A stretch of 38,275 nucleotides of DNA from Acidobacteriota bacterium (GCA_004298115.1 SCRJ01000200.1:1-38275); one strand, 5' to 3'; shown: positions 23,490-33,165, counted from the first letter of the stretch. Numbers and translations: made by a program. The notes: a model not told the origin generated them from the letters alone.

Positions 23490-25567
23490 GCGCGGCCGAG
23501 TACCTGCTCGAGCTCCTCTGCGAGGAGATCCCGGCCAACGCGCTCCCGGCCGCCCGCGAGCAACTGCGGGCCGGGTTCGAGGCGGAGCTGCGCGAGGCCG
23601 CGCTCGCCGAGGCCACGGTTCGGACCTACTCGACGGTGCGCCGCCTCGTGGTGCACGTGGCCGGCCTCCCCGAGGCCCAGCCCGACCGCGAGGAGGAAGT
23701 GACCGGCCCCTCGGTCAAGTCCGCGTTCGCCGCCGACGGGGCGCCGACTCCCGCCGCGATCGGGTTCGCGAAGGGGCAGGGCGTCAGTGTGGACGCGTTG
23801 CGGGTCGTCAAGGGCGCCAAGGGCGAGGTCATCGCCGCCACGAAGCTGCTGCCGGGCCGGCCCCTCCCCGACGTGCTCGCCGAGATCAGCGTCCGTGTCG
23901 TGCGCGCTCTCCACTTCCCGAAGACGATGCGCTGGGGCAAGGGCGAGCATGTCTTCGTGCGCCCCCTGCACAACCTGCTGGCGGTCATCGGGAAGCGAAC
24001 CTTCACGACGCAGGTGCCGGTGGAGCTGTTCGGCGTTGCCGCCTCGACCGCCACGTTCGGGCATCGGACGATGACGCCGGCGCGCATCGAGCTTTCCGGC
24101 GCGGCGGGGTTCGACGCCTACCGCGAGCGGCTGCGCGTCGCGGGCGTGGACATCGACCCCGCGGGGCGGCGAGCCGTGCTCGAGGAGGCCGCGCGCCGCC
24201 TGGCGGCTGACGTGGGTTGCGAGATCCGGCCGGATCCGGAGCTGCTCGCGGAGCTGGTCGAGCTCGTCGAACACCCCGGCGTGCTGCGCGGGGCCATCGC
24301 GGAGCGCTTCCTGCAGCTCCCGGAGGAGGTGCTGGTCACGACCCTGCGCCACCACCAGAAGTGCCTGGTGCTGACACGCGAGGGCCGGGTCGCGCCGTAC
24401 TTCCTGGCGGTGTGCGACCGCGCCGGCGACCCGCAGGGGTTGATCCAGCGCGGCAACGAGTGGGTGGCCGGCGCCCGCCTGACCGACGCGGCGTTCTTCT
24501 TCGCGCAGGACCGCAAGGCCCCGCTCGCGTCGCGCCGGGCGGCGCTCGGGAAGGTGCTCGTCCACCAGAAGCTCGGCACGTTCGCGCGCAAGGCCGAGCT
24601 GGTCGCCGAGCTCGCGGCCGCGCTCGCCGGGAGCGCCGGCGCCGCGGTGGACGCCGGTGCGCTGGCGCGCGCCTGCGAGCTGGCGAAGGCCGACCTGGTG
24701 ACCGCGATGGTGGGGGAGTTCGCGGAGCTGCAGGGCGTCATCGGCGGGATCTACGCGCGTCTCGACGGCGAGCCCGCGGCGGTGTGGCAGGCGGTCTACG
24801 ACCAGTACACCCCGGCCGGGCTCGAGGGCGGGCTGCCCCGCGGGCCGGTGGCCGCGGTCGTCGGCGTTGCCGACCGGCTGGACACGCTCGCCGGCCTGTT
24901 CGCCGCCGGGGAGATCCCGTCCGGGAGCAAGGACCCGTTCGCGCTGCGGCGCGCCGCCCTCGCGGTGGTGCGGATCTGCGCCGAGGCGCCGCTCGCGTGC
25001 GACCTGCGGGCCGCGGTCGCGGAGGCGGTGGCGCTGCGCGGCGGCGACGGCGGGGCCGCGGCCGCGCTGGTCGAGTTCGTGCGGGAGCGTGTCCGCCACT
25101 ACCTGACGGCCGCCGCCGGCGTCAAGCCGGAGGTCGCGGACGCGGTGCTCGCGGCCCGCTGGGGGGTGGTTCCGGACGACGTCGCGCGCGCCCGGGCCCT
25201 GGAGGCGGTCCGCGGCGAGGAGGTCTTCGCCTCGCTCGCGGTGGCGTTCAAGCGTGTGCGCAACATGGTGGGCAAGAGCGGCGAGGGTCGCTTCGCCGGC
25301 GCGCTCCTCAAGGAGAAGGCCGAGCGCGAGCTCCTCGCGGCGCTGGAGAAGGCCGAGAAGGAGGTCGAGCGCTCGCTCGGACGCGGCGGCCACGAGGCCG
25401 GCCTGCGCTCGCTCGCGGCGCTGGCCGCCCCGCTCGACGCCTTCTTCACCGACGTGCTCGTGATCTGCGACGACGAGGCTGTGAAGGCGGCGCGCCTCGC
25501 GCTGCTGGCCCGCGTCGAGAAGCTGTTCCTGCGCCTGGCCGACGTGTCCAGGCTTTCGGCTCAGTGA
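23486..25567 (+). CDS. glyS: Glycine--tRNA ligase beta subunit
   Basis: 693 residues, normal for the subunit. It binds tRNA and is required with GlyQ for charging tRNA-Gly. Recognised segments are the N-terminus [18 protein letters not shown], the central [26 protein letters not shown], [20 protein letters not shown] ([16 protein letters not shown]), the HD-like [37 protein letters not shown], and the C-terminal DALR-type anticodon domain ending [22 protein letters not shown]. Start ATG 23486 overlaps the glyQ stop, so the two subunits are translationally coupled. ppdK follows 76 nt later on the same strand. Confidence 0.97.
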
Positions 25568-25643
25568 GCGGTTGGGACAACCGGGCTGCGCGCCGCGCGG
25601 CCCGAGGGCGGGCGGGGCCCGCCCCTGAATCGGGAGGGTGATC

Positions 25644-28600
25644 GTGGTCAAGCAAGCGACGAACAAGCTGGTGTACTCCTTCGGCGGCGGCAAGGCCGAC
25701 GGCCGCGCCGACATGAAGAACCTCCTCGGCGGCAAGGGCGCCAACCTCGCCGAGATGGCGAACCTCGGCATCCCGGTGCCGGCCGGCTTCACCATCACGA
25801 CCGAGGTCTGCACCCACTACTACAAGAACGGCCGCTCGTACCCGAAGGCCCTTGCCGCAGACGTGCAACGGGCGCTCGGCCGGGTGGAATCGGTCATGGG
25901 CGCCAAGTTCGGCGATGTCCGGAACCCGCTGCTCGTCTCGGTCCGCTCCGGGGCGCGCAGGTCGATGCCCGGGATGATGGAGACCGTCCTCAACGTCGGC
26001 CTCTGTTCGGCGACGATCCCCGGGCTGATCGCCAAGACCGGGAACCCGCGCTTCGTGTTCGACGCGTACCGGCGCCTGATCATGATGTACTCCGACGTCG
26101 TGATGGAGAAGGCGGAGGGGGTCGAGCCGGCCGAGGGGAAGGGGATCCGCCAGCAGCTCGACCGCATGCTCGGCGAGATGAAGAAGGCGCGCGGCCGCGC
26201 GTCGGACGCGGACCTGACCGAGGCGGAGCTCAAGGACCTGGTGAAGCAGTTCAAGGCGACGGTCCGTGAGGTGCTGGGCAAGGAGTTCCCGGACGACCCG
26301 ATGGAGCAGCTCTGGGGCGGGATCGGTGCGGTCTTCTCCTCGTGGAACGGGAAGCGGGCGATCTCCTACCGCCGCATCGAGGGGATCCCCGACGAGTGGG
26401 GGACTGCCGTCACCGTGCAGGCGATGGTGTTCGGCAACATGGGCGACACCTCCGCCACCGGCGTGGCCTTCACCCGCAACCCGGCGACCGGCGAGAACAA
26501 GTTCTACGGCGAGTGGCTGGTCAACGCCCAGGGCGAGGACGTGGTGGCCGGGATCCGCACCCCGAACCCGCTCAACGAGGCCACCAAGAACGAGCAGAAC
26601 AAGTCGCTGCCCTCGCTCGAGACCGCGATGCCCGAGGTGTACCGGCCGCTCGAGGCGATCCGCAACAACCTCGAGGCGCACTACCACGACATGCAGGACA
26701 TCGAGTTCACGATCCAGGAGGGTCGGCTCTGGATGCTGCAGTGCCGCACCGGCAAGCGCACCGGCACGGCCGCGCTCAACATGGCGATGGACATGCTCGA
26801 GGAACGGCTGATCGGGAAGGAGGAGGCGGTGATGCGCCTCGCCCCGGCGCAGCTCGACGAGCTGCTCCACCCGATCGTCGACCCGGCCGCCGAGAAGAAC
26901 GCCGCCCTCGTCGCCAAGGGGCTGCCCGCGGGGCCCGGCGGCGCCAGGGGCCAGATCGTCTTCACCGCCGCGGACGCCGTCGCCTGGACGAAGGCGGGCA
27001 AGAAGGTGATCCTGGTGCGCGAGGAGACGAACCCCGAGGACGTCGAGGGGATGCGGGCGGCGGTGGGGATCCTCACCGCGCGCGGCGGCATGACCTCGCA
27101 CGCGGCGTTGGTCGCCCGCGGCTGGGGCAAGTGCTGCATCGTCGGCGCCGGCGGCCTGACCGTGGACGTCCACGCCAGGTCGCTGCTGGCCAGCGGCCGC
27201 ACCTTCAGGGAAGGCGACGTCCTCACGCTCAACGGCACGAGGGGCCACGTCTACGCCGGCGCCCTCGGGATGATGGACGCCACCGAGAACCCCCGCTTCG
27301 TCAAGTTCATGGCGCTGGCCGACGCGATCCGGGCGATGAAGGTGCGCACCAACGCCGACACGCCCGAGGACGCCGCCAAGGCGCGGGAGTTCGGCGCCGA
27401 GGGGATCGGGCTGTTCCGCACCGAGCACATGTTCTACGGCAAGGGCTCGGAGCAGCCGCTGTTCCTGCTGCGCAAGATGATCGTGTCCGGCAGCCAGGCC
27501 GAGCGGCGCGCCGCCCTCGCCGAGCTGTACCCGTTCGTCAAGAAGGACATCAAGGCGACGCTCGCGGTCATGGACGGCCTGCCGGTCACGATCCGCCTGC
27601 TCGACCCGCCGCTGCACGAGTTCGTGCCGACCCGAGCCGACGAGCGCGAGAAGCTGGCCGGGGCGCTCGGCATCACCGCCTCCGAGCTCGACAAGCGGGC
27701 CGACGACCTGCACGAGTCCAACCCGATGATGGGCCACCGCGGCGTGCGCCTCGGGGTGACGTTCCCCGAGATCTCCGAGATGCAGTTCCGCGCCATCCTC
27801 GAGTCCGCGGTCGAGCTGGCGCGCGAGGGGAAGAAGGTCTTCCCCGAGATCATGGTGCCCGTCGTCGGCCTGGTCGCCGAGCTCGACGACCAGCTCGCGC
27901 TCGCGAAGCGGGTCCACGCCGAGGTCTGCGCCAAGTACGGGGTGGCCAAGATCGACCACCTGTACGGCACGATGATCGAGATCCCGCGCGCCTGCCTCAC
28001 CGCCGACAAGATCGCCGGCACCGCGGAGTTCTTCTCGTTCGGCACCAACGACCTCACGCAGATGACGTTCGGGTTCTCGCGCGACGACATCGGCGGCTTC
28101 GTCCCGGAGTACCTGGACAAACGCCTCCTCCCCGCCGACCCGTTCCAGATCCTCGACCGCGAGGGCGTGGGCCGGCTGGTGGAGATGGGGATCCAGCGCG
28201 GCCGCTCGGTGCGCCCGAAGCTCAAGGTGGGGATCTGCGGCGAGCACGGCGGCGAGGCGTCGTCGGTCGAGTTCTGCCACATCGCCGGCATGGACTACGT
28301 GTCCTGCTCGCCGTTCCGCGTCCCGATCGCCCGCCTCGCCGCGGCGCAGGCGCAGCTGACGCATCCGAGAGGCGAGAAGGTGAGGTCCGGGGTTCGGGGC
28401 TCGGGGTCCGCAAAGGCCAAGGCAGGAAAGAGCGCCGGGAAGAAGGGCGCGAAGCCGGTGGCGAAGGCCGCGAAGCCCAAGGCGAAGGTTGCCGCGAAGC
28501 CCAGGACCAAGGCCGCTGTGAAGGCGAAGGCCGCGAGGCCGAAGTCGAAGCCGGCCGCGAAGGCCAAGGCGAAGGTCGCGAAGCCGAGGTCGAAGCCGGT

Positions 28601-28685
28601 CGTGAAGGCCAGGGCGAAGGCGAAAGTGACCGCGAGGCCGAAGGCAAAGCCGGCCGCGAAGGCCAGGGGCAAGGCCCGCCGCTAG
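25644..28685 (+). CDS. ppdK: Pyruvate, phosphate dikinase with a histone-H1-like Lys/Ala/Pro tail
   Basis: 1013 residues against a family length of about 870-900. It interconverts pyruvate, ATP and phosphate with PEP, AMP and pyrophosphate. The N-terminal ATP-grasp domain starts KLVYSFGGGKADG and contains NLLGGKGANLAEM and SVRSGARRSMPGMMET. The swivelling domain has His486 in GGMTSHAALVARGW. The PEP-binding barrel has GLFRTEHMF, FFSFGTNDLTQMTFGFSRDD and Cys865 in GICGEHGGE. The enzyme proper ends near residue 908 (AAAQAQL). The last 100 residues are KAKA/KPKA/KAAK repeats with a strongly basic charge. GTG 25644 is chosen because GGGAGG (25632-25637) is 6 nt upstream; GTG 25638 directly abuts that site. 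It follows glyS by 76 nt. Confidence 0.95.
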   Translation: MVKQATNKLVYSFGGGKADGRADMKNLLGGKGANLAEMANLGIPVPAGFTITTEVCTHYYKNGRSYPKALAADVQRALGRVESVMGAKFGDVRNPLLVSVRSGARRSMPGMMETVLNVGLCSATIPGLIAKTGNPRFVFDAYRRLIMMYSDVVMEKAEGVEPAEGKGIRQQLDRMLGEMKKARGRASDADLTEAELKDLVKQFKATVREVLGKEFPDDPMEQLWGGIGAVFSSWNGKRAISYRRIEGIPDEWGTAVTVQAMVFGNMGDTSATGVAFTRNPATGENKFYGEWLVNAQGEDVVAGIRTPNPLNEATKNEQNKSLPSLETAMPEVYRPLEAIRNNLEAHYHDMQDIEFTIQEGRLWMLQCRTGKRTGTAALNMAMDMLEERLIGKEEAVMRLAPAQLDELLHPIVDPAAEKNAALVAKGLPAGPGGARGQIVFTAADAVAWTKAGKKVILVREETNPEDVEGMRAAVGILTARGGMTSHAALVARGWGKCCIVGAGGLTVDVHARSLLASGRTFREGDVLTLNGTRGHVYAGALGMMDATENPRFVKFMALADAIRAMKVRTNADTPEDAAKAREFGAEGIGLFRTEHMFYGKGSEQPLFLLRKMIVSGSQAERRAALAELYPFVKKDIKATLAVMDGLPVTIRLLDPPLHEFVPTRADEREKLAGALGITASELDKRADDLHESNPMMGHRGVRLGVTFPEISEMQFRAILESAVELAREGKKVFPEIMVPVVGLVAELDDQLALAKRVHAEVCAKYGVAKIDHLYGTMIEIPRACLTADKIAGTAEFFSFGTNDLTQMTFGFSRDDIGGFVPEYLDKRLLPADPFQILDREGVGRLVEMGIQRGRSVRPKLKVGICGEHGGEASSVEFCHIAGMDYVSCSPFRVPIARLAAAQAQLTHPRGEKVRSGVRGSGSAKAKAGKSAGKKGAKPVAKAAKPKAKVAAKPRTKAAVKAKAARPKSKPAAKAKAKVAKPRSKPVVKARAKAKVTARPKAKPAAKARGKARR
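28420..28684 (+). repeat. Degenerate coding repeats of the ppdK Lys/Ala-rich tail
   Basis: Imperfect tandem units such as AAGGCCAAGGCGAAGG and AAGTCGAAGCCGG encode KAKA/KSKP-type peptides. The unit GCGAAGGCC...AAGCC recurs many times in phase with the reading frame. Such repeats tend to vary in copy number between strains. Confidence 0.7.
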
Positions 28686-28716
28686 TCGTCGCAAGTGATC
28701 GAAACACGCTGCATCC

Positions 28717-28740
28717 GCGGGCGGCCTCCGGGCCGCCCGC
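28717..28740 (+). terminator. Hairpin downstream of ppdK
   Basis: A perfect 10-bp stem GCGGGCGGCC/GGCCGCCCGC with a TCCG loop lies 32 nt after the ppdK stop. A short pyrimidine-rich but not T-rich tract follows. It most likely terminates the glyQ-glyS-ppdK transcript. Confidence 0.55.
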
Positions 28741-28773
28741 GCTCGTTCCGGCCCTCTTCGTTCGGTGGGGTGG

Positions 28774-28779
28774 TATGCT
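28774..28779 (+). promoter_or_regulatory. Putative -10 element TATGCT of the prolyl oligopeptidase gene
   Basis: TATGCT lies 52 nt before the ATG at 28832, after the ppdK hairpin. No convincing -35 is seen. Confidence 0.4.
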
Positions 28780-28831
28780 CGGCGGCCGTGAGACGGAGTC
28801 CGCTTCCACCGCTCCGGCCCGGGAGGCACGC

Positions 28832-31027
28832 ATGAACCGACTACGCTTGACAGCCGTTGCGTTGCTGGCGTTCGCGGGGGCCGCGGCCGCCGCGTACTCG
28901 CAGGCCGCGCCCGCCGCCAAGACCAAGCTCGCGTATCCCGCCGCGCACCGTGACGCGACGGTGGACACGTACTTCGGCACGAAGGTGCCGGCGCCGTACC
29001 AGTGGATGGAGAACCTCGGCAGCCCGGCGCTGCAGCGCTGGATCGAGGGCGAGAACGCGTTGGCGTCCTCCTACCTCGAACGGATTCCGGTCCGGGACTG
29101 GATCCGGCAGCGGCTGACGCAGGTCTGGAACTACGCCAAGGAGACCACGCCGGAGCAGGTCGCGGGCGGCCGCATCTTCTTCAGCCGCAACTCGGGGCTG
29201 CAAAACCAGTCGGTCGTGTACGTCGCCGACTCGGCGACGGCCGCGCCGCGCGAGCTGCTCGACCCCAACGCGCTCTCGCCCGACGGCTCGATCGCGCTGC
29301 TCGACTACGAGGCGTCGCCGCGCGGCGCGTTCCTCGCGTACGAGCTGTCGCAGGGTGGCTCGGACTGGGTGACGATCCACGTCCGCGACGTCGCCACGGG
29401 CAAGGACCTGCCTGACACGATCAGGTGGGTGAAGTTCTCGCGCGCCTCGTGGACCGAGGACGGCAAGGGCTTCTTCTACTCGCGCTACCCCCAGGCGCCG
29501 GCGGGCCGGGCGATCAGCCAGCGGGTCGTCGATCAGAGGCTGTACTACCACCGGCTGGGGACCGACCAGAGCGCCGACGCGGTCATCTACGCCCGTCCCG
29601 ATCTCCCGGAGTGGGTCATCGACGGCAGCGTGAGCCAGGACGGCCGCTACCTCTTCGTCTACCTCCGCAACGGCACCGCGTCGCAGAACGAGCTCTTCTA
29701 CGTCGACCTCGGCAACCCGCAAGAGCCCGCGGTCGCCGGCAAGGTCACGCCGCTGTTCACGAAGAACGACGCCGCCTACGCGGCCGTCGGCCACGAGGGG
29801 ACGACGCTGTTCATCCGGACCACGCTCGGGGCGCCGAAGGGCCGGATCGTCGCGGCCGCGTTCGGGGACCCCGACCCCGCGCACTGGCGCGTCGTGGTGC
29901 CCGAGGGCGAAGGGGTGATCCGGGGCGCGGCGATGGCCGGCGGCAAGATCCTCGTCAACCTCCAGGTGGCGGCCACGAGCCGGCTCGCCCTCTACTCCAC
30001 CGCCGGCAAGCCCGAAGGCGAAGTCGCACTGCCGGCGTTGGGCTCGGTCGCCGGCCTTTCCGCCCGCAACGACTCGAACACCGTCTACTACGGTTTCACC
30101 TCGTTCCTGATCCCCGCGTCCGTCTACACCTACGACGTCGCGAGCGGCAAGACCGGGACGTTCTTCAAGCCGGACGTGGCGTTCGACGCGTCGCCGTACG
30201 AGGAGAAGCAGGTGTTCTACCCGTCCAAGGACGGCACGCAAATCCCGATGTTCATCGTGGCCAAGAAGGGCGTCACGCTCGACGGGAACAACCCCACGCT
30301 GCTCTACGCATACGGCGGTTTCGACATCACGATCACGCCGGCGTTCAGCCCATGGCTGCCGGCGTGGCTCGAGCTCGGCGGCGTCTACGCGGTCGCGAAC
30401 CTGCGCGGCGGCGGGGAGTTCGGGGAGGCGTGGCACCAGGCCGGCATGCTGGGGAACAAGCAGAACGTCTTCGACGACTTCGCCTTCGGCGCGAAGTACC
30501 TGATCGCGGCGAAGTACACCTCGTCCAAGCGGCTCGGCATCATGGGGTACTCGAACGGCGGCCTGCTCGTCGGCGCCTCCATCACGCAGAACCCGGCGCT
30601 GTTCGGCGCGGCGTACGCCGGGGCGGGCGTCATGGACATGCTGCGCTACCAGAAGTTCTCGGGCGGCGCGCTGTGGGCCCCGGAGTACGGCGCTTCGAGC
30701 GACGAGAAGGCGTTCCGCTGGCTGCGCGCCTACTCGCCGCTGGCGAACGTGCAGCAGGGGACGTGCTACCCGCCGACGATCATCACGACGGCGGACCACG
30801 ACGACCGGGTCGTGCCGAGCCACTCGTACCAGTTCGCGGCGGCCCTGCAGCACGCGCAGGGCTGCGCCAGCCCGGTGCTGATCCGGGTCGAGACGAAGAC
30901 GAGCCACGGCTACATGCCGACCGACAAAAGAATCGCCCAGACCGCCGACATCGACGCGTTCATGGCGTACAACCTGGGCGTCGTCGCGCCGCCCGCCGCG
31001 GCGGAGAAGGCCCAAGCGCCGCGTTGA
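28832..31027 (+). CDS. Secreted prolyl oligopeptidase (S9A family)
   Basis: 731 residues with a signal peptide (MNRLRLTAVALLAFAGAAAAAYSQ). It starts with the short N-terminal helix segment (DTYFGTKVPAPYQWMENL), followed by the seven-bladed propeller and the alpha/beta-hydrolase domain. The catalytic triad is visible: Ser574 in GIMGYSNGGLLV, Asp in DHDDRVVPSHS (655-665) and His692 in KTSHGYMP. NLRGGGEFGEAWHQAG is the typical pre-catalytic loop. It should cleave short proline-containing peptides in the periplasm or outside the cell. GGGAGG precedes ATG 28832. The gene appears monocistronic; uvrC follows with its own promoter-like sequence. Confidence 0.95.
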   Translation: MNRLRLTAVALLAFAGAAAAAYSQAAPAAKTKLAYPAAHRDATVDTYFGTKVPAPYQWMENLGSPALQRWIEGENALASSYLERIPVRDWIRQRLTQVWNYAKETTPEQVAGGRIFFSRNSGLQNQSVVYVADSATAAPRELLDPNALSPDGSIALLDYEASPRGAFLAYELSQGGSDWVTIHVRDVATGKDLPDTIRWVKFSRASWTEDGKGFFYSRYPQAPAGRAISQRVVDQRLYYHRLGTDQSADAVIYARPDLPEWVIDGSVSQDGRYLFVYLRNGTASQNELFYVDLGNPQEPAVAGKVTPLFTKNDAAYAAVGHEGTTLFIRTTLGAPKGRIVAAAFGDPDPAHWRVVVPEGEGVIRGAAMAGGKILVNLQVAATSRLALYSTAGKPEGEVALPALGSVAGLSARNDSNTVYYGFTSFLIPASVYTYDVASGKTGTFFKPDVAFDASPYEEKQVFYPSKDGTQIPMFIVAKKGVTLDGNNPTLLYAYGGFDITITPAFSPWLPAWLELGGVYAVANLRGGGEFGEAWHQAGMLGNKQNVFDDFAFGAKYLIAAKYTSSKRLGIMGYSNGGLLVGASITQNPALFGAAYAGAGVMDMLRYQKFSGGALWAPEYGASSDEKAFRWLRAYSPLANVQQGTCYPPTIITTADHDDRVVPSHSYQFAAALQHAQGCASPVLIRVETKTSHGYMPTDKRIAQTADIDAFMAYNLGVVAPPAAAEKAQAPR

Positions 31028-31104
31028 CTGGCCCGCAACCGGCGCGGCACCGCTGCCGCGCTCTCGCGCGCTGGGAATGACGACCCGGCCTGGCCGCTGC
31101 GTCT

Positions 31105-31146
31105 CCGGTGCCCGGTGCCCGGTGCCCGGTGCCGGGTGCCGGGTGC
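31105..31146 (+). repeat. Heptanucleotide tandem repeat (six units of CCGGTGC/CGGGTGC)
   Basis: Four units of CCGGTGC are followed by two of CGGGTGC, ending 39 nt before the uvrC start. It lies in the gap between the oligopeptidase gene and uvrC. Confidence 0.85.
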
Positions 31147-31172
31147 CCGGAACCTCCGGCCCCGGTTCGTGG

Positions 31173-31178
31173 TTGAAT
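31173..31178 (+). promoter_or_regulatory. Possible -10 element TTGAAT of uvrC
   Basis: TTGAAT ends 6 nt before the GTG at 31185, and no Shine-Dalgarno follows, again the leaderless geometry. No good -35 lies 17 nt upstream, so support is weaker than for the genes at 33166-36716. Confidence 0.35.
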
Positions 31179-31184
31179 AGGGAC

Positions 31185-32996
31185 GTGGAGAGCGAGCACC
31201 CGCTGCTCGAGCGGGCCCGGCGGGCCCCCGAAGCCCCCGGCGTCTACCAGTTCCAGGACGCCAAGGGGAAGGTTCTGTACGTCGGCAAGGCCAAGCACCT
31301 GCGCCGGCGCGTGCTCTCCTACTTCTCGCGACGTCTCGAGCCGCGCCTCGCCGGGATGCTCGCCCGCGCCAAGGGCCTCGAGTTCGTGGTCACCGGCACC
31401 GAGGTCGAGGCGCTCATCCTGGAAAACCGCCTCATCAAGCGCCACCGGCCCCGCTTCAACGTCCTGCTCCGGGACGACAAGACCTACGCGTACGTCAAGC
31501 TGACCACCGGCGAGGCGTGGCCGCGCGCGTACCTCACCCGGCGGGTGCTCGACGACGGCCACAGCTACTTCGGGCCGTACCTGGGGCACGGGATGGCGGC
31601 GCGGGTCATGGACCTGATCCGGACCCGGACGCAGGTGCGGACGTGCACGATCGAGGTCGACGGCTCGCTGCCGCGGCCGTGCCTCTACCACGGCATGGGC
31701 GCGTGCCTGGGACCGTGCGTCGCCGGCCTCACCACCCCGGAGGAGTACGCGCGCGCCGTCGAGGAGGTCACGCTGCTGCTGGAAGGGCGGCACCAGGAGC
31801 TGCGGCCGCGCCTCGAGACGCAGATGTGGCGCGCGGCCGAGGCGCACGAGTTCGAGAGGGCGGCCCGCTACCGCGACCTCGTGCGGGCGCTCGACGGGCT
31901 GGCGCACGGGCAGAACGTGGAGATCGCCGGCGCCGGGTCGGCGGACGTGATCGGCGTCGAGGGCGACGGCCGCGACGCCTCGGCGGTCGTCCTCATCTAC
32001 CGCGACGGCAAGCTCGTGGACAAGCGCGAGTTCCACTGGGAGGGGCTGGACGGGCCCGCCGCCGGCGAGTTCCTGGCGGCGTTCCTCGGCCAGTTCTACG
32101 AGGCCAACCCGGCGGTGCCGGAGCGGGTCGAGGTGCCGGCCGTGCCGGAGGATGCCGAGGCGATCGCGGGGTTCCTGCGGCAGAAGCGCGGCGCCCCGGT
32201 CCGGCTCGTGGTCCCCAAACGCGGGCAGCGCGCCCGGGTGCTCGAGCTGGCGCAGGAGAACGCGCGCGAGGCGTTCCGCCTGCGTTTCCGCCACCCCAGG
32301 GGCGAGGCCGACCGCGTCGCGGCCGCGGTCGCCTCGGCGCTCGGGCTCCCCGAACCGGTCTGGCGGATCGAGTGCTTCGACATCTCGCACCTGCAGGGCG
32401 AGGCGCAGGTCGCCTCGCTGGTGGTGTGGGAGCGGGGCAAGCTCAAGAAGGGCGAGTACCGCTCGTTCAACGTGCGCGCGGGCCAGGGCGCGGACGATCC
32501 GGGCGCGATCGCGGAGGCGGTGGAGCGGAGGTACCGCAGGCGCCTGGCGGAAGGGGGCGCGCTCCCCGACCTGGTCCTGATCGACGGCGGCCGCACCCAG
32601 CTCGACGCCGCGCTGCGCGCGCTCGCGGCCGTCGGGTGCGAGCGCCCGGCCGCGGGCCTCGCGAAGCGGCTCGAGGAGATCGTGCTCCCGGGCGTCGCGC
32701 GGCCGTTGCTGCTCGAGGGTCACGACCCGGTGCGACTGCTGCTGCAGCGCGTGCGCGACGAGGCGCACCGGTTCGCCGTGACCCGCCACCGGCGCCGGCG
32801 CAGCGCCCGCCGGCTGGCGACGCAGCTCCTCGCGGTGCCGGGGATCGGGCCGCAGCGCTCCCGCCGCCTGCTGCAGGAGTTCGGCTCGCTCGACGGCGTC
32901 CGCGCCGCCGGGCTCGACGCCCTTGCCGGCGCGGTCGGGAGCAAGGCCGCGGCGGCGCTGTGGCGGAACCTCCACGACGAGACCGACGCGGGTTGA
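31185..32996 (+). CDS. uvrC: UvrABC system protein C (excinuclease)
   Basis: 603 residues. The N-terminal GIY-YIG nuclease domain (PGVYQFQDAKGKVLYVGKAKHLRRRVLSYF) makes the 3' incision. The cysteine cluster PCLYHGMGACLGPC is typical. The UVR motif (RAAEAHEFERAARYRDLVRAL) contacts UvrB. The RNase-H-like domain (IECFDISHLQGEAQVASLVVWERG, GALPDLVLIDGG) makes the 5' incision, and a C-terminal helix-hairpin-helix pair (AVPGIGPQRSRRLLQEFGS) binds DNA. GTG 31185 gives the family N-terminus; an upstream frame beginning at 31077 would run through the heptanucleotide repeat and is unlikely. The gene is nucleotide-excision repair and stands alone. Confidence 0.96.
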   Translation: MESEHPLLERARRAPEAPGVYQFQDAKGKVLYVGKAKHLRRRVLSYFSRRLEPRLAGMLARAKGLEFVVTGTEVEALILENRLIKRHRPRFNVLLRDDKTYAYVKLTTGEAWPRAYLTRRVLDDGHSYFGPYLGHGMAARVMDLIRTRTQVRTCTIEVDGSLPRPCLYHGMGACLGPCVAGLTTPEEYARAVEEVTLLLEGRHQELRPRLETQMWRAAEAHEFERAARYRDLVRALDGLAHGQNVEIAGAGSADVIGVEGDGRDASAVVLIYRDGKLVDKREFHWEGLDGPAAGEFLAAFLGQFYEANPAVPERVEVPAVPEDAEAIAGFLRQKRGAPVRLVVPKRGQRARVLELAQENAREAFRLRFRHPRGEADRVAAAVASALGLPEPVWRIECFDISHLQGEAQVASLVVWERGKLKKGEYRSFNVRAGQGADDPGAIAEAVERRYRRRLAEGGALPDLVLIDGGRTQLDAALRALAAVGCERPAAGLAKRLEEIVLPGVARPLLLEGHDPVRLLLQRVRDEAHRFAVTRHRRRRSARRLATQLLAVPGIGPQRSRRLLQEFGSLDGVRAAGLDALAGAVGSKAAAALWRNLHDETDAG

Positions 32997-33129
32997 GCGG
33001 CGGGAGGGCGCGGGCCGGCGGAAAGCGGCGAAGGGCCAGGGCAAGAGGAACGGCCCGGGGGGTGTCGTTCGCTGCCGGTGTCGTCCCTTCTGCTTCCCCC
33101 GTCTTCCCGGTACTCGGCCTGCCCGCCCT

Positions 33130-33158
33130 TTGACGACTGGACCGAGTTTCGCTACTGT
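33130..33158 (+). promoter_or_regulatory. Promoter TTGACG-N17-TACTGT, leaderless geometry
   Basis: A five-of-six -35 TTGACG (33130-33135) and -10 TACTGT (33153-33158) are exactly 17 nt apart. The -10 ends 7 nt before ATG 33166, with no Shine-Dalgarno. Confidence 0.65.
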
Positions 33159-33165
33159 TGCGGGC

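Noticed and set aside
28420-28684. CRISPR or minisatellite array in the ppdK tail
   Set aside because: Units are short, imperfect, in frame and have no unique spacers; they are coding Lys/Ala repeats.
25446-28829. A 1127-codon open frame on the minus strand opposite glyS end and ppdK
   Set aside because: It mirrors the codon-position GC bias of ppdK, its translation is Arg/Asp/Gly/His-rich without domains, and ppdK is certain.
26342-28831. An extra 830-codon N-terminal extension of the prolyl oligopeptidase frame through ppdK
   Set aside because: The oligopeptidase has a signal peptide and Shine-Dalgarno at 28832; the upstream part is an out-of-frame reading of ppdK.
31105-31146. CRISPR-like array upstream of uvrC
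   Set aside because: Seven-nt units without spacers; a simple tandem repeat.
31077-31184. Upstream extension of UvrC by 36 residues
   Set aside because: It would translate the heptanucleotide repeat into low-complexity sequence; the GTG at 31185 gives the family N-terminus.
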